From the NCBI GenBank assembly GCA_004144175.1, contig SEFT01000011.1, forward strand, positions 119,405-160,567: a stretch of DNA of 41,163 nt. The letters run 5' to 3'. A model generated the notes under the pieces. The model saw only the letters and a list, made by a program, of their open reading frames with translations, had not been told where the DNA came from and searched no databases. Source of the stretch: Sphingobacteriales bacterium (GTDB lineage: Bacteria > Bacteroidota > Bacteroidia > Chitinophagales > Chitinophagaceae). Numbering within the stretch: the first letter of the stretch is position 1; each line of letters starts with the position of its first letter. Shown here piece by piece: positions 23,091-30,317 of the stretch. The position numbers and the translations under genes were made by a program.

Positions 23091-24311
23091 ATGAATTTGC
23101 ATGAATATCAAGCCAAAGAGCTTTTGAAGCGCTATAATGTACCAACGCAGGAAGGTATTGCAGTAAACAATGTGACCGATGCGGTAAATGCCTACAAGCA
23201 GATATCTGTAAACACAGGAACCAAATTTGCGGTAGTAAAAGCGCAGATACATGCAGGTGGCCGCGGTAAAGGCACAATGGTAGAAGTACCGGAGCAACAC
23301 GGTGTACAGGTAATAAAAAGTGCCGAAGACGTAGAAAAAGTAGCTAAGAACATCCTTAATAATACACTGGTAACTATCCAGACAGGCGCTGCGGGTAAAG
23401 TAGTACACAAGATCCTGATCGCTCAGGACATGTACTATGACGGACCTAGCGAGCGTAAAGAATTTTATCTTTCAATCCTGCTCGATCGCGCCAAGAAGCA
23501 AAACGTGATCATGTACAGCACGGAAGGCGGTATGGACATTGAAGAAGTAGCACACCATACACCGGAAAAGATCTTCCGTGAGTGGGCACAGCCTAACATG
23601 CCACTGCAAGGTTTCCAGGCGCGTAAGATCGCCTTTAACCTGGGCCTGAGCGGCGAGGCGTTCAAAAACATGGTGAAGTTCGTAACGAACCTTTACAATG
23701 CTTATGTTGGTCTTGACTGTGCTATGCTCGAGATCAATCCGCTTTTCAAATCGGCTGACGATAAAATATTTGCGGTCGACTGCAAGATGAACCTGGACGA
23801 TAACGCACTGATGCGTCATCCTGACCTGGCAGACATGCGCGATACCAACGAAGAAGATCCTACAGAAGTAGAAGCAGGCGAATTTAACCTGAACTATGTA
23901 AAGCTGGATGGTAACGTTGGTTGCATGGTAAACGGTGCAGGCCTTGCAATGGCTACTATGGATATGATTAAACTGGCCGGCGGTGAGCCTGCTAACTTCC
24001 TGGACGTAGGAGGTACTGCTAATGCACAAACGGTAGAAGCAGGTTTCCGAATCATCCTGAAAGACCCGAACGTGAAGGCGATCCTCATCAACATATTTGG
24101 TGGTATCGTTCGTTGCGACCGTGTTGCTGCAGGAGTTATCGAAGCTTACAACAAACTGGGTAATATCAATATCCCGATCATCGTTCGCCTGCAAGGAACT
24201 AATGCTGAGCAAGCAAAAGAACTGATCGACAATTCAGGCCTGAAAGTACAGTCTGCTGTATTGCTGAGCGAAGCTGCTCAACTGGTACAGGATGCTGTAA
24301 GCAAGAACTAA
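23091..24311 (+). CDS. sucC: Succinyl-CoA synthetase (ADP-forming) subunit beta
   Basis: A 406-residue TCA-cycle subunit that, with SucD, interconverts succinyl-CoA and succinate with substrate-level phosphorylation. The start MNLHEYQAKELLKRYNVP is canonical. The ATP-grasp region shows KAQIHAGGRGKGTMVEV, and the C-terminal CoA-ligase domain shows MVNGAGLAMATMDMIKLAGGEPANFLDVGG and INIFGGIVRCDRVAAGVIEA. The size is slightly above the common ~390. The alpha subunit is not adjacent, so sucD must be elsewhere. It is monocistronic with a strong terminator. Confidence 0.98.
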   Translation: MNLHEYQAKELLKRYNVPTQEGIAVNNVTDAVNAYKQISVNTGTKFAVVKAQIHAGGRGKGTMVEVPEQHGVQVIKSAEDVEKVAKNILNNTLVTIQTGAAGKVVHKILIAQDMYYDGPSERKEFYLSILLDRAKKQNVIMYSTEGGMDIEEVAHHTPEKIFREWAQPNMPLQGFQARKIAFNLGLSGEAFKNMVKFVTNLYNAYVGLDCAMLEINPLFKSADDKIFAVDCKMNLDDNALMRHPDLADMRDTNEEDPTEVEAGEFNLNYVKLDGNVGCMVNGAGLAMATMDMIKLAGGEPANFLDVGGTANAQTVEAGFRIILKDPNVKAILINIFGGIVRCDRVAAGVIEAYNKLGNINIPIIVRLQGTNAEQAKELIDNSGLKVQSAVLLSEAAQLVQDAVSKN

Positions 24312-24333
24312 TCTTAATTGATATATTGTATTT

Positions 24334-24367
24334 GAGGAGCTACCTATTGGTTAGCTCCTCTTTTTTT
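24334..24367 (+). terminator. Terminator of sucC
   Basis: GAGGAGCTA and TAGCTCCTC form a perfect 9-bp stem with a 9-nt loop followed by TTTTTTT, 23 bp past the stop. Confidence 0.9.
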
Positions 24368-24409
24368 AAAAAAGTTAGAGCACCGCACAAAAATATGGCA
24401 CACTAATTG

Positions 24410-24434
24410 CACTTTGAACATCAAAGCACTTTTA
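24410..24434 (+). promoter_or_regulatory. Palindromic operator, copy 1
   Basis: A 25-bp element CACTTTGA...CAAAGCACTTTTA with the palindrome CTTTG-N5-CAAAG at 24412-24426. It ends at the A of the start codon at 24434. A near-identical copy (23 of 25 positions) is at 25386-25410. Likely bound by the winged-helix regulator encoded between them. Confidence 0.7.
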
Positions 24435-25063
24435 TGATAAGCGAGAAAGAAGCTTCGCTCGAAACCCTTAAAGACATACGCAATATAATGGAACGCTCGG
24501 CCAGGTTCCTTTCGCTTAGTGGCTGGAGCGGTGTATGGGCAGGTGCAGTGGCTTTAGCAGGTGCTGCTATTGCCAGCAGTTGGATCACTAACCTACCCTA
24601 CGATGTAGACGCGGAAGATAGCTACACGTTGGCGATGATGAAGTTTGTTGTGCTGGCGATAGGTGTATTTGTAGTAGCCCTTATAGGAGCGTTTTACTTT
24701 ACCTGGAGAAAAACACGCGCGCAAGGTGGCAATCTTTGGAACAGCGCATCGAAGCGTATGATGTTGCATATGGCTATACCACTGCTTGCCGGTGGCTTTT
24801 TCTCAGCTATGTTTTTATATAATGGCCACGATATGTATATAGCGCCGGCCTGCCTTATGTTCTATGGCCTGGCACTGATCAATGGCAGCACCTACACGGT
24901 AACGGATATAAAGTATATGGGCCTGCTGGAGATAGGGCTTGGCTGTATTAGTTTATTCTGGCTGGGGTATGGACTATTATTTTGGACGATAGGTTTTGGC
25001 ATATTGCATATCTTGTACGGCATTATCATGTGGAACAAATACGACAGGAAGACAACAGACTGA
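24434..25063 (+). CDS. Hypothetical membrane protein paired with a regulator
   Basis: A 209-residue protein. A cytoplasmic N-terminal helix (ISEKEASLETLKDIRNIMERS) is followed by about six hydrophobic segments, the first being SGWSGVWAGAVALAGAAIA. I recognise it as a type often found beside small winged-helix regulators in Bacteroidota, but I know no function. I start it at MISEKEAS (24434), right after the operator. The regulator gene begins 4 bp after its stop, so the two are almost certainly co-transcribed. It may sense a membrane state and control the regulator, but that is inference from the pairing. Confidence 0.8.
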   Translation: MISEKEASLETLKDIRNIMERSARFLSLSGWSGVWAGAVALAGAAIASSWITNLPYDVDAEDSYTLAMMKFVVLAIGVFVVALIGAFYFTWRKTRAQGGNLWNSASKRMMLHMAIPLLAGGFFSAMFLYNGHDMYIAPACLMFYGLALINGSTYTVTDIKYMGLLEIGLGCISLFWLGYGLLFWTIGFGILHILYGIIMWNKYDRKTTD

Positions 25064-25067
25064 CCAG

Positions 25068-25367
25068 ATGAAGAACCCGATAGACCAGCTAAATAAGGTT
25101 TTCGACAGCCGTATACGTATCGGCATTATGAGCGCCCTCATGGTAAACGAAGGTGTGAACTTCAACGACCTGAAAGCGCTGATAGATGTAACGGACGGCA
25201 ACCTGGCCACGCACCTTAAGACATTGGAAGAGAACATCTACATCAAAGTACAGAAGGGCTTTATCGGTCGAAAAACAAACACCACATACTCCATAACAAA
25301 AGCAGGCGAAAAAGCTTTCCGTGCTCACCTGGATGCACTGGAGCAGATCATAAAGAATTTGGGATAA
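25068..25367 (+). CDS. Winged-helix transcriptional regulator
   Basis: A 99-residue single-domain DNA-binding protein. The helix-turn-helix is FNDLKALIDVTDGNLATHLKTLEENIYIKVQKGFIGRKTNTTYSITKAG, with the wing at GRKTNTTYSIT; it is close to the HTH_34/ArsR-MarR-like group. There is no effector domain, so control may come from the membrane protein it is coupled to. Start MKNPIDQLNKVFDSRIRIGIMSAL at 25068; the frame is open upstream but overlaps the preceding gene. The best candidate operators are the two copies of the palindrome at 24410 and 25386. Confidence 0.92.
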   Translation: MKNPIDQLNKVFDSRIRIGIMSALMVNEGVNFNDLKALIDVTDGNLATHLKTLEENIYIKVQKGFIGRKTNTTYSITKAGEKAFRAHLDALEQIIKNLG

Positions 25368-25385
25368 CTATTTTTTTGCTCGTTA

Positions 25386-25410
25386 CACTTTGAAAAACAA
25401 AGCACTTTTA
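25386..25410 (+). promoter_or_regulatory. Palindromic operator, copy 2
   Basis: A 25-bp element with the same CTTTG-N5-CAAAG core (25388-25402) and the same GCACTTTTA extension as the copy at 24410, 2 bp before the start codon at 25413. Confidence 0.7.
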
Positions 25411-25412
25411 AT

Positions 25413-25928
25413 ATGAAAAATCCTGCATTAAAAATTTGGCTGGAGGGACAAGTGGTATATGGTGTTCTGCATGGAATTGCAGTAATGTTCATGTTCTTTT
25501 TTGGGATTGCAACGGGCGTCGTAGACTTAGCACTTGCAGGAGTATATGGTGTTATAATAATCTTTGTTGTTGAATTTGTATTTGCACTGCCCGCGATACC
25601 ACTACTGGTGCTTTGGCTAAACCTGATCCGATCGTTTGAGTTTGATAAATCTACCTCTATATTATGGGCGACAGCAGGATACATGCTGTTCATGTACGTC
25701 TGTGCTCGTCTGTTGTGGTATTTATTTACAGATAGCTGGACAATTCCCAGTGGTGATGCCGGCGTCTTCTACTTCTTTGCAGGACTAGCCATGTTAAGTG
25801 CTTTGATCGGGATGATCATAAATAAGCGCAGGGTATATGAGTTTATCCAGCCCACGGACTATGTAAACACGGCCAACGACACAAATCATATACAAATCAC
25901 CCCTCAAACAGATACTCATGAAAGTTAA
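25413..25928 (+). CDS. Hypothetical membrane protein under the same operator
   Basis: A 171-residue protein with four membrane segments (about 14-31, 37-66, 84-104, 112-131) and a hydrophilic C-terminal tail of about 35 residues. Not recognised. Its start is 2 bp past operator copy 2, which predicts control by the winged-helix regulator just upstream. Its 3' end overlaps the radical SAM gene by 11 bp, so translation of the two is coupled and the regulator may also control the downstream genes. Confidence 0.8.
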   Translation: MKNPALKIWLEGQVVYGVLHGIAVMFMFFFGIATGVVDLALAGVYGVIIIFVVEFVFALPAIPLLVLWLNLIRSFEFDKSTSILWATAGYMLFMYVCARLLWYLFTDSWTIPSGDAGVFYFFAGLAMLSALIGMIINKRRVYEFIQPTDYVNTANDTNHIQITPQTDTHES

Positions 25929-27321
25929 GTTCATCCTACCCGCACTGATGGAAGCTAAAAGCCCGTTCTGGAGGCCCATTAAGTATTCATTGTTCCCGCC
26001 GCTTGGCTTGGCTACACTGGCTGCGTACTGCTCACCTGAGGATGAGCTGGACTTGCAGGACGAGCATGTGGAAGAGCTAAACACGGACGACCAGCCCGAC
26101 CTGGTCATAATACAAGTTTATATCACCAACGCCTTCCGCGCCTATGCACTGGCCGATCACTACCGCAAGAAAGGCTGTTACGTATGTCTCGGAGGCCTGC
26201 ATGCAAGCTCATTACCCGAAGAGGCTATACCACATGCCGATACCATTTTTATCGGTCCGGGAGAAGATACCTTTCCGCAGTTTCTTATTGACTTTAGGAA
26301 TGGACGCGCCAAGAAGATGTACCTCAATGCAAAACGTGAGATAGAAACGATACCGCCCATACGTCGCGACCTCATTAAGCATCACTTATATTTCGTACCT
26401 AACTCCATCGTGGTATCGCGCGGCTGTCCGCACCACTGCGACTTTTGTTACAAAGACGCATTCTTTGAAGGTGGTAAATCATTCTATACGCAGCGTGTAG
26501 ACGCTGCATTGGCCGAAATAGATCGACTGCCGGGACGACACCTCTATTTCCTTGACGGCCATCTACTCGGCAACTACAAATTTTCCAGCGCCTTGTTCGA
26601 AGGCATGAAGGGCATGAACCGTGTCTTTCAGGGTGCATCTACCGTAGATGCTATACTACGTGGCGATCTGATAGAAAAGGCAGCGGAGGCAGGCTTGCGC
26701 AGCATCTTCATTGGCTTCGAAACACTAAACCCTAAGAACCTCGCACAAAGTAATAAAAAGCAAAACCTGGGCAAGGACTACAACGAGGCCATCAAACGCC
26801 TGCATTCCCTCGGCATCATGATAAATGGCAGCTTCGTATTCGGGCTGGATGATGATGATAAGGATGTGTTCAAATATACCGTTGACTGGGCGGTAAGCCA
26901 GGGTATCACTACCTCGACTTTCCATATACTGACCCCCTACCCCAGCACGCGCCTGTATCAGCAGATGGAAGCAGATGGGCGCATATTGCATCGCGATTGG
27001 GACAAGTACGATACGAGACAGGTAGTCTACCAAACTAAAGGACTGAGTGCAGCAGAACTAAAGCAAGGATACGATTGGGCTTACAATTCATTCTACTCAT
27101 GGCAGAACATCGCGAAAGCAAGTGTGCAGCACGACAGTGTAAAACATATGCTGAAACACTTTGCCTACGCAGGCGGCTGGAAAAAATTTGAACCCGCCTG
27201 GAACTTTCTGATTAAGACACAAGGGCTTAATAAGACGCTACCTGTGCTGGAAGCTATACTCTCGAAGGTAAGAGGTAAAGACAAACGAGAACCGCTACAA
27301 CCCTTCCCGGCAATAGGATAA
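25918..27321 (+). CDS. Radical SAM protein with B12-binding-like N-terminal domain
   Basis: A 467-residue protein. Residues about 1-130 form a Rossmann-like B12-binding fold (FPPLGLATLAAYCSPEDELDLQDEHVEE, CLGGLHASSLPEEAIPHADTIFIGPGEDTFPQFL) without the DxHxxG cobalamin motif. The radical SAM domain follows with Cys170, Cys174 and Cys177 in RGCPHHCDFCYKD, and TLNPKNL/GFETLN and GSFVFGLDDDD further on. The C-terminal ~110 residues have a PSTRLYQQM-type segment, then no motif I know. Family members perform methylation or rearrangement on lipids, peptides or cofactors; the substrate is unknown. It precedes diacylglycerol kinase by 10 bp, hinting at lipid chemistry. Confidence 0.9.
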   Translation: MKVKFILPALMEAKSPFWRPIKYSLFPPLGLATLAAYCSPEDELDLQDEHVEELNTDDQPDLVIIQVYITNAFRAYALADHYRKKGCYVCLGGLHASSLPEEAIPHADTIFIGPGEDTFPQFLIDFRNGRAKKMYLNAKREIETIPPIRRDLIKHHLYFVPNSIVVSRGCPHHCDFCYKDAFFEGGKSFYTQRVDAALAEIDRLPGRHLYFLDGHLLGNYKFSSALFEGMKGMNRVFQGASTVDAILRGDLIEKAAEAGLRSIFIGFETLNPKNLAQSNKKQNLGKDYNEAIKRLHSLGIMINGSFVFGLDDDDKDVFKYTVDWAVSQGITTSTFHILTPYPSTRLYQQMEADGRILHRDWDKYDTRQVVYQTKGLSAAELKQGYDWAYNSFYSWQNIAKASVQHDSVKHMLKHFAYAGGWKKFEPAWNFLIKTQGLNKTLPVLEAILSKVRGKDKREPLQPFPAIG

Positions 27322-27331
27322 AGACAGGAAA

Positions 27332-27697
27332 ATGAACAAACAGAAGCCGCTTACCATACAGTCGCGCATCAACAGCTTCGGCTATGCTGTGATGGGATTT
27401 TTACAACTGCTAAAGGAAGAGCCAAACATGCGCATCCATGCACTTGCAAGTATACTTGTAGTGATAGCAGGTGCAATCAGACAGCTCGACTCATTTCAAT
27501 GGCTCCTGATTATCGTTGCTATTGCGCTTGTATGGATCATGGAAGCTATTAATACAGCTATCGAAATGCTGTGCGACTTGTACTGCAAAGGCGCTTACCA
27601 CACAACTGTAAAATCCATCAAAGACATATCAGCAGCCGCAATGCTTATGGCATCCATAGCAAGCTGCTTTATCGGAATCATAGTCTTCACCTCGTAA
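27332..27697 (+). CDS. dgkA: Diacylglycerol kinase family protein
   Basis: A 121-residue small integral membrane kinase of the DgkA type, which phosphorylates diacylglycerol or undecaprenol at the inner membrane. The signature is EAINTAIEMLCDLYCKGAYHTTVKSIKDISAAAMLMA, with three hydrophobic segments. Gram-positive and many Bacteroidota members act on undecaprenol; the sequence alone does not separate the two. It lies 10 bp after the radical SAM gene and 16 bp before the DUF1361 gene, so all three are likely one operon. The symbol is given for family resemblance. Confidence 0.93.
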   Translation: MNKQKPLTIQSRINSFGYAVMGFLQLLKEEPNMRIHALASILVVIAGAIRQLDSFQWLLIIVAIALVWIMEAINTAIEMLCDLYCKGAYHTTVKSIKDISAAAMLMASIASCFIGIIVFTS

Positions 27698-27713
27698 CAA
27701 CAACACCCGCTAT

Positions 27714-28340
27714 ATGAATTTCATCAGGACTTACAATTGGCTTTACCCTATGCTGGCATTTAATATCAGCATGGTTGCAACACGTATTGCACTGACCGGA
27801 GAATTGACATTTGTTTTCATTATATGGAACTTATTCCTTGCAGGGGTACCACTATATACATCGCACAAACTGGAACTAGCTAAAAGCAAAATACAAAGCT
27901 GGCTATACGCTGCAGTTTGGCTGCTGTTCTTCCCCAATGCTATGTATATCGTAACCGACCTTTTTCACCTGCATGAGCGGCCTGAAATACCGCTTTGGTT
28001 TGACTTGGTGCTCTTATTATCGGCTGCGCTCAATGGCGTCATCATGGGCTATCTTTCGCTATACAAAATAGAAAAATGGCTCAAGACATTCGTGCCCTTA
28101 CGATACATAACACCGATAATTTTTGCCATTCTTTTTCTTTGCGGTTATGGCATATATCTGGGGCGTTATCTGCGTTGGAATAGCTGGGATACGATTGTCC
28201 AACCATACCTTTTGTTCGCTGACATTGTGCATCACTGCTTGCATCCCTTCCGCAACATGCATGTATGGACGCTGAGCGCTGTCTTTGCCATATGGATGTA
28301 CCTGCTTTATACCCATTTCAAGAAGATAAAATTGCAATGA
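27714..28340 (+). CDS. DUF1361 domain-containing membrane protein
   Basis: A 208-residue polytopic protein with about six membrane segments. It carries family features: a WLLFFPNAMYIVTDLFHL segment in the middle and GIYLGRYLRWNSWD later. The family is unassigned. It closes the radical SAM - dgkA - DUF1361 run, so a role in membrane lipid or envelope handling is possible but unproven. Confidence 0.9.
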   Translation: MNFIRTYNWLYPMLAFNISMVATRIALTGELTFVFIIWNLFLAGVPLYTSHKLELAKSKIQSWLYAAVWLLFFPNAMYIVTDLFHLHERPEIPLWFDLVLLLSAALNGVIMGYLSLYKIEKWLKTFVPLRYITPIIFAILFLCGYGIYLGRYLRWNSWDTIVQPYLLFADIVHHCLHPFRNMHVWTLSAVFAIWMYLLYTHFKKIKLQ

Positions 28341-28460
28341 CATTTAACTCGTTCACGAACAGCGAGGACGCATCATTATCATTTATTGTAAAATTTTCAT
28401 CAAGGATATTTATAATAATTCTCGTATTCTCCATTAGCTTTATGCTGTAAAAGAAACAAA

Positions 28461-28934
28461 ATGGCTGATACAAAACCGATAGGACTAGACCAAGTACAAT
28501 CAAAACAACTGGCAGAAAAACTGAACATACTGCTGGCAAACTTCCAGTTATTCTACATCAATGCAAGAGGCTTCCACTGGAACATAAAGGGCGAGAAGTT
28601 CTTTGAACTACATGCAAAGTTTGAAGAGATCTATAATGACTCGCTGATAAAGATAGATGAGATAGCCGAGCGTGTGTTGACGCTTGGTTATACCCCTACT
28701 CATTCCTTTACCGAATATGTAGAGATGTCGGAAATAGCAGAAGTAATGAATGTATCGGAAGGAAAAGCAGCATTACAGCATGTGCTCTCCGGTATGTCTA
28801 CACTGATAAAGCTGGAGCGTGATATACACAGCCTAGCTGCAGAAGCAGGCGATGAAGGAACCGGGGCGCTGATGAGCGACTACATACGCGAACAGGAGAA
28901 GAGTGTATGGATGTTTGGCGCATATCTTAAATAA
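28461..28934 (+). CDS. dps: Dps family DNA-protecting ferritin-like protein
   Basis: A 157-residue Dps of normal length, forming a dodecamer that oxidises and stores iron and protects DNA. Inter-subunit ferroxidase ligands are all visible: His39 in RGFHWNIKG, His51 in ELHAKFEEIYND, Asp66 and Glu70 in KIDEIAERVLTLG. The N-terminus is short and only mildly charged, so DNA binding may be weak. It stands alone with a 120-bp leader in which I see no consensus promoter. Confidence 0.96.
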   Translation: MADTKPIGLDQVQSKQLAEKLNILLANFQLFYINARGFHWNIKGEKFFELHAKFEEIYNDSLIKIDEIAERVLTLGYTPTHSFTEYVEMSEIAEVMNVSEGKAALQHVLSGMSTLIKLERDIHSLAAEAGDEGTGALMSDYIREQEKSVWMFGAYLK

Positions 28935-28943
28935 TTGAACTCA

Positions 28944-28998
28944 AAAGTGAAAAGCTAAAAGCTAAAAGCATTAAATTAGTAACTTTAGCTTTCACTTT
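28944..28998 (+). repeat. AT-rich inverted repeat after dps
   Basis: AAAGTGAAA-GCTAAAG (left arm, with two bulged A) pairs with CTTTAGCTTTCACTTT (28983-28998). It contains tandem AAAAGCT units. Possible weak terminator of dps or a short intergenic repeat. Confidence 0.4.
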
Positions 28999-29013
28999 AA
29001 GTTTTGACTTATT

Positions 29014-29502
29014 ATGAAAGATCTGTTCAACAAAGTATCAGAGAAAGTATCTGAAACGAAGGGTAGTGTAATGGATGCAGTGGAGAAAGGTATCAGCCTC
29101 GATGCCTTGTCTGAAAAGTTCTCCGGCATGACCGATGCTGCCCGTGAAAAGTCGGCAGCGTTCACAAATGACCTCATATCGCTTTCTCCTATTATCGAGG
29201 AAATAGGTTTTAAAACCAATGGCATTACTATCAATATGGGGCTGCCGCCGGATGTCACTTTCCACTTCGAGAAGTTCAAGGATATAGATACCGTTCGCAA
29301 AGACGAAATACTGGCTCAGCACAAAGACAAACTAATGCTAACAACCATTGTAAAGGCATTGCTGAGTGCCGACAGCTTTCAGAACAAGCTGAAACTAGGC
29401 AGCTTCCATTTCAATACTATAGACCTGTGTATAGGATTGACTCCAGGTGTAAGTGTACAGCTGGTACCAAAGAAAATAGAAGCGTTGCCGGCTACTATTT
29501 AA
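29014..29502 (+). CDS. Hypothetical protein
   Basis: A 162-residue protein I do not recognise. The N-terminal half is helical (DLFNKVSEKVSETKGSVMDAVEKG, FSGMTDAAREKSAAFTNDLISLSP), the second half alternates strands and helices (FKTNGITINMGLPPDVTFHFEKF, TIDLCIGLTPGVSVQLVPKK). No signal peptide or membrane helix. Two similar phrases, INMGLPPDVTFHF and LCIGLTPGVSVQL, look like an internal repeat. It overlaps the convergent outer-membrane protein gene by 8 bp. Confidence 0.75.
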   Translation: MKDLFNKVSEKVSETKGSVMDAVEKGISLDALSEKFSGMTDAAREKSAAFTNDLISLSPIIEEIGFKTNGITINMGLPPDVTFHFEKFKDIDTVRKDEILAQHKDKLMLTTIVKALLSADSFQNKLKLGSFHFNTIDLCIGLTPGVSVQLVPKKIEALPATI

Positions 29503-30244
29503 CAACGTAGTTGATATTGAGCTGGAGCACAGGATACCATTGAAAGGCGGCAAGTACGTCTTCTGCCTGCTTTTCATACTCCTCTATCTTTGCTTGTGCA
29601 TCGGGGCCGCTTGCCAGCCATTTGGTGGTTGGCTTGCCTATATAGTATGTGCCGAGATCTAAATTTGCATTGAACTTGCCGAGCGGCATGTCGCGGAAAA
29701 GACCGATACCGAGGTATGGAGCAAACTGTTTCCATTCGACGCCGATTGTAAGTGCACCTGCTTCCTCAGCCGTAAGGTTTTTACCATTGCTTACGATGCC
29801 GTCCAGCATTTTACCATAAATATAAATATCGGAGCGGTAAAACACAGCCAAGCCTCCTACAAACCGAAACTTAGGTGTAACTTTTCCTTCGGCAAATACG
29901 TGAAGATTATTAAATCCTATGCTGGCAGTACCACTTGCACGCGAGCGGCCTGCATCTACGGTAAAAACCCTTGTAGTTTTAAACGTAAATATATTACCCC
30001 CGAAACGCAGGTTCATCCGGTCGCTTATTACTTTTTTGCCCTCTATTGCCAGACCGGCAGTGCCAACACCTCCGGTTACAGCCCAGATATGTTCATTCTC
30101 AGGCCGGTCCGACCAAGCTGTCGCATTTCTTTTGCGCATAGAACGCGTATCATTTCGGCGCATCTCCATAGGGTTTTGGGCAAAGAGCGGGCTATTGGAG
30201 ACTGACAATAATACAGAAATGATAATCAGAAACTTAGATCTCAT
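29495..30244 (-). CDS. Exported protein, probable outer-membrane beta-barrel
   Basis: A 249-residue exported protein. The preferred start MRSKFLIIISVLLSVSNSPLFAQ gives a clear signal peptide; other in-frame ATGs lie upstream (30259 and farther). The mature part alternates short amphipathic strands with Gly/aromatic ends (WAVTGGVGTAGLAIEGK, RFGGNIFTFKTTRVF, FRFVGGLAVFYRSDIYIYG, FAPYLGIGLFRDMPLGKFNANLDLGTYYIG) and ends in LQLNINYVVK with a penultimate-type aromatic/hydrophobic pattern, as for barrels. It resembles transporter-like porins or OprD-like proteins only in general terms. Confidence 0.75.
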   Translation of the reverse strand: MRSKFLIIISVLLSVSNSPLFAQNPMEMRRNDTRSMRKRNATAWSDRPENEHIWAVTGGVGTAGLAIEGKKVISDRMNLRFGGNIFTFKTTRVFTVDAGRSRASGTASIGFNNLHVFAEGKVTPKFRFVGGLAVFYRSDIYIYGKMLDGIVSNGKNLTAEEAGALTIGVEWKQFAPYLGIGLFRDMPLGKFNANLDLGTYYIGKPTTKWLASGPDAQAKIEEYEKQAEDVLAAFQWYPVLQLNINYVVK

Positions 30245-30317
30245 AAGGGGGCAGTTCATGTTATTGAGACTAAGATAACAAAAGGAATGCACAGTGCAAC
30301 AGTGCGTATAAGACAAA

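Noticed and set aside
28265-28450. Short plus-strand frame between the DUF1361 and dps genes
   Set aside because: It mostly overlaps the DUF1361 gene in another frame; the remainder is AT-rich leader.
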